Shown here: positions 57,876 to 64,000 of the stretch, one piece after another
Numbering within the stretch: position 1 is the first letter of the stretch
How the letters are laid out: each line of letters opens with the position of its first letter
NCBI GenBank assembly: GCA_905160935.1
Contig: CAJHZI010000431.1
Coordinates: 2,318,001-2,382,000 of the forward strand
Direction of reading: 5' to 3'
From: Enchytraeus crypticus
Taxonomy: Eukaryota; Annelida; Clitellata; Enchytraeida; Enchytraeidae
Length of the DNA stretch: 64,000 bases
Notes under the pieces: model-generated
The model's database searches: none
What the model was told of the DNA's origin: nothing
Seen by the model: the letters and a program-made list of their open reading frames with translations, nothing else
Translations under genes and position numbers: made by a program

Positions 57876-58029
57876 GTAATTTGAAGGTGGTTTCCAGACT
57901 ACATGGGTTTGGCGCCACTTCCTATGCGCTCTACAACACTCAGATTTCAACTTTGCCACTTCAAGAGTGAACGAACAGTTGACACTTGACAGTTAAAGAT
58001 GCATGCTTATCAAGCAGAGTAGAAAGGGT

Positions 58030-58190
58030 GAATGTGTATTATAACAATAACAACAATTAGAGTACTACTGTGGTCAGCGACTATGATTAGCACTATTGAG
58101 AAATATAAAGCTGGTTAGAAAAAAGAAGATACAAAATGGTTCAAATTCAAAAGTTCAAAAAACAATTCAATGATAAATGGAATTATCAAA
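58030..58190 (-). mobile_element. L2/CR1-like LINE 3' end, diverged
   Basis: 'aacaacaattagagtactac', 'gattagcactattgagaaa' and 'ggttcaaattcaaaagttc' match the family's minus-strand 3' end, with more substitutions than the neighbouring copy at 58375. Confidence 0.7.
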
Positions 58191-58374
58191 AGTGTACTGT
58201 TGTTAATGTTCACTGAGATCAGGTGGAGATGACTTGAGTAGTCGAGTTCTCTTGGCCAGAGCAAAATTGATCGAAGTCAATGTTGTTTACTTATCGATTT
58301 GTTATCGGGGGTGCTATTAGGAATGGTTTTAAATTTATAGTTGTTAAATGAACAAGTGATGATGAGGAATTGGT

Positions 58375-58605
58375 AAGATAATAATAATAACAGCAATTAG
58401 AGTGCTACAGTCATCAATGACAACATCGAGCACTATTGAGTCAAAATCAAGCCGGCGAGCAAAATGAATGGTCCAAAATGGTGCAAATTTCAAAATCAAG
58501 AAAATCAGTCTAACGTAAAGGGAATTAAAGAAAAACAGGTTTAGATGTTGGTCGCATGTCATGGACACCGCATGGAAAAGAGAGATGGAAAAGATAGGAA
58601 TGTGA
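58375..58605 (-). mobile_element. L2/CR1-like LINE 3' end
   Basis: 'gcaattagagtgctacagtc', 'atcaatgacaacatcgagca', 'caagccggcgagcaaaatga', 'taaagggaattaaagaaaa' and 'catggacaccgcatggaaaa' follow 11370-11570 closely. A 5'-truncated copy. Confidence 0.85.
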
Positions 58606-58689
58606 TAAAATATCAACACTCGCAGGATGAAGTTATGACACGGAGCAAGTCATAACTAGATCTAGGGTATGATAGTGCAGGTGTGTGGC

Positions 58690-58812
58690 AATGATACTGT
58701 AATGTTCGGTACAGCAATGAAAGATTTCAGCAGGTTATTTTATTGCTGGGTTGGTCAACACAGATGTTTAGATCACCAGTAATGATATATTCAGATTTAT
58801 GGTCATATTTAC
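58690..58812 (-). mobile_element. LINE endonuclease fragment
   Basis: The minus strand reads KYDHKSEYIITGDLNICVDQ then PSNKITC. The GDxN block is the conserved motif of the APE-type endonuclease of L2/CR1-like LINEs. It shows that this LINE group carried an APE endonuclease, which is missing from the larger truncated copies here. Confidence 0.6.
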
Positions 58813-58814
58813 TA

Positions 58815-59780
58815 GAGAGATAATCTAGTGTTTAAACCTCAACAGTTGCGTAAACAACTGATTAGTCAAAATTTGGTATTCTGCAAAGCCTGAATCACTG
58901 TGTAAAGTATTACATAGCTGCGTGCCTCCTTTTGGGCATTTACGCCGTGGATTAGTTACACCACTGATTAAGCAATAATATTCTAGCTTTGTTTACGATG
59001 TAAGCTGATTGGTCTATCAGCCTGAAGGACAGCGCTGTGATTTGCTGAGCAATATAATTTTGTCAGGTTGACCTTGTAGTTAATAACCACGCAAGATTTT
59101 TTAGTGAATACCAAAATAATTTAACCAACAACAGAGGCATAAGTGATCAACTCATTAAAGACATAGTAAATGTGGGTATTAGAGGATGTGAATGAGGAGA
59201 GCAATGCAGCTAACTCCTACAGAAACACATGGAAAGGTTTGGCATATGGAGATGATGAATGCAGATGATATGCTGAAATAACATGTAATTTACATGCAAT
59301 TTTACAGTTGTTGAAATGGCTTCAAAAGAGAAGAACATATGCAACTGCTCAGGAGAGTGGAAGGACTCCGAAATATGAGAGCCACTCCACCACCGTTTGC
59401 ACTGGAGATTCTGGTACCATAGTTTGCAAACATGCTAAATATAGGTAAAACCACAGAGGAAGAAAACGTGTTAAATTTAAATTGTCAATTTAATGTTTGG
59501 CCTTCATTTAAAGGCACATATTACAATTTCCCTTCCAAAAATGACAAGAATGAAGTAAGACAAAAAATGAACTTTTACTTTCAAGCCAATTAGCACTGGC
59601 CAGAAAGTGAAAGCAACAATTAAACTACAAACTAAGTGTATTGACTATTGAGTACAGTTGTAACTCGTTTGCATTTATTTTTCAAAGTTGCAAACATTAT
59701 ACTAGAATGCTTCTCGATAACATATATTATATTTCATTAGTTTAGAAATCCTAGCAAATCTTTAGAGCTCATTATGTTTA
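58815..59780. other. Intergenic DNA, nothing recognised
   Basis: No convincing exon. Some purine-rich text near 59200-59400 is open only in short pieces. Confidence 0.45.
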
Positions 59781-59815
59781 TTTCACTATAATGCGTGTTT
59801 TATTATAATTAATTA
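59780..59815 (+). mobile_element. 3' end remnant of the tRNA-derived SINE
   Basis: 'tttcactataatgcgtgttt' followed by a TTATAATT stretch matches the ends at 54230 and 63420. Confidence 0.55.
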
Positions 59816-60247
59816 ATTACTAATTATGTATACAACTAAGATTCATAATAACGTTAATCTAAACTCAATACATCTGAAGAAAATCTATCCAGCCAATCAG
59901 AGTATAGTATAGACACGTATTAACACATTTCAGACGTACTAGTTTTGAGTTGAAAGAAAATTATTCAAGTTTGACTAAGAAAATCAAAACGATAGTAAAA
60001 CTAAAGCGACTATATTTGGAAGTTTTGATAAAAACGGCGTCTGGAATTTGTAAAATTTTCTGGTATTTCACAAGCGACATGACATCGGGAAAATCCAGAT
60101 TTAAAAAATTTCACTAGTTATGCACATGAACAAGAAAGAAAACCAATGTCGGTTAAGCATTGTCGGTAAAGATAGGAGCAATTTCTAAGCGACGAGCTGC
60201 GTTCGCTAAGTCTTGTTGATATTAACTGTATTACAGTCATGAACGGA

Positions 60248-60328
60248 AAGCCAGTTGGCCGAGTGGTGTAAGGCGTTGGCAGGACACTATGAACAAACAC
60301 TCGCGGGTTCAATTCCTGCCCGCGTATG
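60248..60328 (+). pseudogene. tRNA-like sequence, class II (Leu/Ser-type) head
   Basis: 'ttggccgagtggtgtaagg' looks like the D arm of a Leu or Ser tRNA and 'gcgggttcaattcctgc' forms a T arm with a good stem. The 5' and 3' acceptor segments do not pair and no clean anticodon arm can be drawn, so it is a tRNA pseudogene or the head of a SINE, not a functional tRNA as read here. Confidence 0.5.
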
Positions 60329-60767
60329 CTGAAAGTTTATTTTTATTTAATTAAAATTACATATAATTATTTAGATTAACTATATAGCTTTATTTGTCAT
60401 TATTTATATAGGTATCCTGTTAAATCCTATTTATCTATTGTTTTTATATAGCTTATTTTACATATAATTAAAATGACACATAATTGAAGCACAGAGTTTA
60501 AAGCTTATTTGACACTTTAGTGTTCTACCCTTATTGGTTCATTATTAGTGTTGTGTCCGGGAAACTGAAGACTGGACAAACTATTATCTGCAAGTGTCAC
60601 AAGATTTTTATTAATATAAACCTATCAGTTGGCCTACGAAGATTATAATTCTTCTTCTTATTATTATAGCTATTGTTCCACATTTACATTAGACTAAAAT
60701 TAGTAGTTTAAAATTATTTGTTATTATTTATTTCATTAATTTTGATTTAGTCAGATTAATTAAATAG

Positions 60768-60774
60768 TAATTAT

Positions 60775-60809
<35 letters not shown>

Positions 60810-61150
60810 GCGCAGGTCCGTGGTATATATGTGGTCGTTGTTATGTTTTTATAGCTCCTCCACATATTTCTATTCTTTCTTTCTACTTTGTAGAAACATA
60901 TACAATTGAGTAAGCAATTTATGGAGCATCCCAACTTCCCAAGTCTCGGCCATCTTCCAGACTTCCAGTCATTCATTTTTCCTCAAATACCTCCTTTAGT
61001 AGATCTTTCCCCCTCAAAGCAAGACCCGTAAGTCCAGATCTTCTTTGTATTCCTAATGATATTTTTCAAAATATTTATCAACAGTCTATTTGTGCCAAGT
61101 TGTCAACTCTTATTTAAATATTCTCGTTCGTAAAGTTTAATTTATAGCCT
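60768..61150 (-). mobile_element. LINE 3' end, (GA)n-tail group
   Basis: (TC)n, 'gcgcaggtccgtggtatata', 'gtagaaacatatacaattga', 'ggagcatcccaacttcccaa' and 'gtctcggccatcttccag' follow 52490-52700. Decayed minus-strand C-terminal region. Confidence 0.8.
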
Positions 61151-61389
61151 ACCTTCCATTCGATACAAACACAATTTCCATATAATAAAAATGAAGTGTG
61201 GGCTCATACACTTTTAAAGATTTATCAAACAAAATGAAAGCAGAATATATATCATCATCATGATCATCATTATCACTCATATATTTCAGAAATAAATTCA
61301 TAATACATTAAATACACAATTCAATGAAAGCTAGAAACAAAGAAAAGACTAAACACAATGTCTACAAACAAAAACGCTTCTTACGATGT

Positions 61390-61452
61390 TTCAGTAGTTC
61401 AGTAGCGCATTGGCGAGAGGTGTTGATAACGTCATGGAGTCTTAAATGTCAT
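61390..61452 (+). mobile_element. Head of the tRNA-derived SINE, cut off
   Basis: 'cagtagcgcattggcgagag' and 'gataacgtcatggagtctta' match the first 60 bases of 56431-56700. It stops where a 48-bp block shared with 60069 begins. Confidence 0.6.
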
Positions 61453-61503
61453 ACTCTACAAGCGACATGACATCGGGAAAATCCAGATTTAAAAAATTTC
61501 ACT
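61453..61503 (+). repeat. 48-bp block duplicated from, or to, 60069
   Basis: 'acaagcgacatgacatcggg' followed by 'aaaatccagatttaaaaaat' and 'ttcact' is found at about 60069 and at 61457, identical over roughly 46 bases in the same orientation. It has no tail or tRNA-like boxes. Confidence 0.85.
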
Positions 61504-61547
61504 GGTCCTCATTAGATCAATGCGGAAAGCTTTGTTTACAAAAATCC

Positions 61548-61653
61548 AAACTACTTCCGGTAATCAATAATCACTTATTATCGCCTGTTGCATTGCCCTC
61601 GTGACCGGGACCGAATACCTTGTAATTTTCTAAAGTTTATGTAAAATCTAGCC
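61548..61653 (+). promoter_or_regulatory. Candidate TATA-less promoter and 5' UTR with ETS-type site
   Basis: 'actacttccggtaat' contains CTTCCGG, the core of ETS/GABP sites common in housekeeping promoters. The region is locally richer in G and C and CpG ('cctcgtgaccgggaccg') than its surroundings, and leads into an ATG in good context at 61654. Confidence 0.3.
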
Positions 61654-61672
61654 ATGGCTGAAGCATTGAAAG
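61654..61672 (+). CDS. Candidate first coding exon, plus strand
   Basis: GCCATGGCTG is a strong Kozak context. The frame reads MAEALK, followed by AAAG|GTATAAC, an acceptable donor. No downstream exon was recognised in the remaining 2.3 kb; LINE and SINE copies follow, so the next exon could lie beyond the window. Very short and therefore weak. Confidence 0.25.
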
Positions 61673-61944
61673 GTATAACAGCTTAAAATATACGATTGAA
61701 ATATACAAAAATTAATTCGTACATGTTGCTAATGTTGATTCTAGATTAAAATTACGATATACGTGTTTGATGTTAAAAGAAGCACGCGCATGTCAATTTA
61801 AAAAAATTAAATAAATAAAATAAGCCTATAGAATATTTCATAATGACTCCGCATCTGCAGCTGCGTGGTTGCTGTATATTATTAATGGTTTAAGAGGTCA
61901 TAGCTATAAGTTGACAGACTTCGGAAAGTTTTCTTTTTCTCAAA

Positions 61945-62035
61945 AGGATGATGGGTAGGTGGAACTAGTGAGGAGGTTGTGAATGTGGTGTCGGTGAATA
62001 GTTTTAAAAACAAGCTGAAAGTTGTAATTCGAAAC
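61945..62035 (+). mobile_element. C-terminal remnant of a CR1-type LINE
   Basis: The plus strand reads EEVVNVVSVNSFKNKLKVV, matching the 'VVxAxSVNxFKxxLDK' ending of many CR1-type LINE proteins. It directly precedes a different LINE 3' end. Confidence 0.45.
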
Positions 62036-62064
62036 CATAGCCGCATGGTGTTACTCGGCCTTCT

Positions 62065-62450
62065 AAATTAATTGCTCTTGTTAGACCTAGCTTACCTTCA
62101 CGCTCTGAGCCATCTAATCGAATTCATTCCAGCTTGCTGCACCGCATATCAGGAATTCTCTTCCATCTAATCTTCGGAATTCTTCGTTTGAATCACATCG
62201 GCCTTTGTTTTCCAATGGGCAGTTCCATGGGAAATTGAAGACTTAAACTTTCTCATCTCTCTTTTCCATCCAGTGTCCATGAGTTGCGACCAGCGCCAAA
62301 AATGCCCTTTACTTTGGGCTGATTTTCTGGATTTTGGAATTTGCACATTTTTGGCCCTTCTTTTTGCTCGCCGGCTTAATTTTGTCTCAATAGTGCTCGA
62401 TGTTGTCATTGATAACTGTAGCACTCTAATTGTAATTATTATAAATATTA
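62065..62450 (+). mobile_element. L2/CR1-like LINE 3' end
   Basis: 'gttagacctagcttaccttc', 'ttctcttccatctaatc', 'atccagtgtccatgagttgc', 'cttctttttgctcgccggct' and 'aactgtagcactctaattg' follow the reverse complement of 11370-11760. It covers the last part of the protein and the 3' UTR; frames are broken. Confidence 0.85.
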
Positions 62451-62464
62451 AGTAACAAGTAGCC

Positions 62465-62760
62465 TATCCTGCTTGATAAGAATTTTACTTAATAATATTA
62501 ATAATAATTATAATAACACACATAATAGTAAAATTATCAATGTTAATATCTGTCACTTTTAGTACCACATGTTAAATCCGTTAGGCAATTTTGACCATTT
62601 TCCGTATAACCAGTCCAGTGAAAGTACGAGATCTTACTCTCAGATCAGCGCGGCTGGGATTCGAACCCACCAGGTTTCAATTCACCGCAGGATCTGTTAT
62701 TTAATACTTCATGATGTTATCCACACCTCTAATCATTGAGCGAAATTTGAGCCATCGATA
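62465..62760 (-). mobile_element. tRNA-derived SINE, (ATT)n tail
   Basis: Minus strand: 'ggtgtggataacatcatgaa', 'gatcctgcggtgaattgaaa', 'tgggttcgaatcccagccgc' (B box), 'gagagtaagatctcgtactt', 'cactggactggttatacgga', then an (ATT)-rich end. Tail-to-tail with the preceding LINE. Confidence 0.85.
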
Positions 62761-62764
62761 CATT

Positions 62765-63170
62765 CCAAAGTACAAAGTATATTCAGAAAAAGTAGTACTT
62801 TTGAATAAAATATAAAAGTACTCATGATTTTTTAAGTGTTGTAAGAAGTATACTCAGTCAAATACTTTAAGTAAAAGTAAAAGTAGGCCTAAATGGTTAG
62901 TAACAGTGAGAGTAAAACGTAAGAAAACACAATATACCCCGATAGGAAAGTTTTACACGTTCTTAATTTAGTTAAGTTAGGTACTCGATTTAATCTAATT
63001 AAGAAAGAAAATGTAAAATTCGATGTTTCAAAGTTTCTTAACTAAAAGAATATTAGACCCACATACGAAATATTATATTACGTTTTAAATTTTCATTAGA
63101 TTTAAGTTTTCACTATCCTCACGCTCTTTAAAGAGCACTCGATCCACCGACTAGCCAGTTAATCATTGCT
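62765..63170. other. AT-rich intergenic DNA
   Basis: Repeated 'aaagta' and 'agtaaaagta' words at 62770-62890 form low-complexity text. No gene seen. Confidence 0.45.
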
Positions 63171-63174
63171 CAAT

Positions 63175-63445
63175 AGGCTATTTAGAATGTATAATAATGT
63201 ATTTAGAATAGCGTATGGGTAAGGTCATGACCTTTTAAACGTCAGATCCCCGAGGTGAATTGAACCCTCGTGGTTTCGAATCCCAGCCGCGCTTATCTGA
63301 GAGCAAAATCTCGGACATTAACGGGCCTGGAAATACGGAAAACGGTCTGAATTGTCTAACTGTTTAAACATGTGGTATTAAAACTGATAGATATCAACAT
63401 AGTTGATCATTTCACATTTCACTATAATGCGTGTTTACTATGTAT
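63175..63445 (+). mobile_element. tRNA-derived SINE
   Basis: 'ggtaaggtcatgacctttta', 'ctcgtggtttcgaatcccag' (B box), 'gagagcaaaatctcggacat', 'gatatcaacatagttgatca' and 'cactataatgcgtgttt' match 56431-56700. It has no clear tail. Confidence 0.85.
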
Positions 63446-63494
63446 TTTGTCACACTTTGATTTTGCCGACAGCTTATAAATAGGACTAGGCCTA

Positions 63495-63545
63495 TATAGT
63501 ATGGCTTCTGAGATGGTTTCCCATTGTCGTTCTCAGATCTTTTTA
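63495..63545 (+). repeat. Dispersed repeat, second copy of 16446
   Basis: 'ggcttctgagatggtttccc' and 'gttctcagat' match 16449-16500. The frame at 63501-63713 that starts in it is not supported otherwise. Confidence 0.5.
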
Positions 63546-64000
63546 AGTCACCTCTTACGTGCAGTTTATGAAAGATTTATTCTTCTGTATCCCAAACACA
63601 ACATATATATGACTAGAGAGAATATAGAAATAATCATTGACAAACAGGCAAGGTCCACAAAATATAACTATAGGTTCATGATTTATGGTTTCTATAATTT
63701 AATAATATCATAATTAAATAGTGCATTTTTATTATGAATAAAGTATATTTTTTGAATTTCTTATAATTATATTCCATCACTTTCACTTTCCAACCTACAG
63801 TCTTCTACAGTGTAGAGGATTGGATAATAAATGCATTTACCATTTGTACACGATTCAATAGAAAAGCAACGATCCTTGAAAGACCATATCCAATTAATGA
63901 TGGATTATCATATATCCATTCAGAAATGTACATGCCTATTCCTATTCTGACTTAAATATTCATGATGTGATTATGTTATAATAGTATATATCTATATTCA
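63546..64000. other. AT-rich intergenic DNA to the window end
   Basis: No gene, RNA or repeat recognised. Confidence 0.45.

Noticed and set aside
60248-60328. Functional tRNA-Leu or tRNA-Ser gene
   Set aside because: D-arm and T-arm boxes are present but acceptor ends do not pair and the anticodon arm is not formed; kept only as a tRNA-like pseudogene or SINE head.
60550-60605. Possible head of the GAT-tailed SINE ('ttgtgtccggg')
   Set aside because: Only about 12 bases match well; the rest is too diverged to call.

Overview
This window comes from an AT-rich, intron-rich animal (metazoan) nuclear genome, most likely an invertebrate. The evidence is spliced genes with GT-AG introns, a PIF1 helicase of vertebrate-like length and architecture, a ZU5/UPA/death-domain protein, an immunoglobulin-domain receptor, and many LINE and SINE remnants. 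I cannot place the phylum from sequence alone. No bacterial, viral, LTR-element or CRISPR feature was seen.

Four protein-coding genes can be assembled, all on the minus strand. (1) 10842-5554: a two-exon protein of about 1404 residues with a coiled coil, two ZU5-like modules, a UPA-like region, a death domain and a Glu/His-rich tail, resembling DTHD1. (2) 25773-16806: PIF1 helicase, 11 exons, 648 residues, with every splice phase closing. (3) 44547-35461: a six-exon, 232-residue helical protein, probably MIF4G-domain. (4) 55043-45591: a five-exon, 896-residue type I membrane protein with a signal peptide, three Ig-like domains, one membrane segment, an acidic linker and a cytoplasmic beta-propeller-like domain. 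A possible first exon of a plus-strand gene sits at 61654-61672, and an orphan candidate plus-strand terminal exon at 41880-42006.

The rest is introns and intergenic DNA filled with retroelements. Three main LINE groups are told apart by their 3' tails: an L2/CR1-like group with (ATT)n tails (largest copies 11330-13800 and 40100-41430), a group with (GA)n tails (best copy 37853-38990), and an RTE-like group with (GAT)n tails (best piece 35645-36030). At least four tRNA-like SINE types occur. Two SINE types share their 3' ends with LINEs in the same window, as expected for SINEs copied by LINE machinery. There are also a 5S rRNA-derived sequence and two hAT-like transposase fragments.

The most unusual structure is a recurring pattern of tandem arrays that grow out of a 3' splice site. 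The last two introns of PIF1 each carry an array whose first unit is the real acceptor plus the first bases of the exon; the other units are copies lying in the intron. A third array (55-bp unit) has the same layout next to the orphan candidate exon. Two near-perfect hairpins with 5-base loops (arms 68 and 47 bp) suggest local fold-back copying. The Ig receptor with a cytoplasmic propeller is the most interesting protein.
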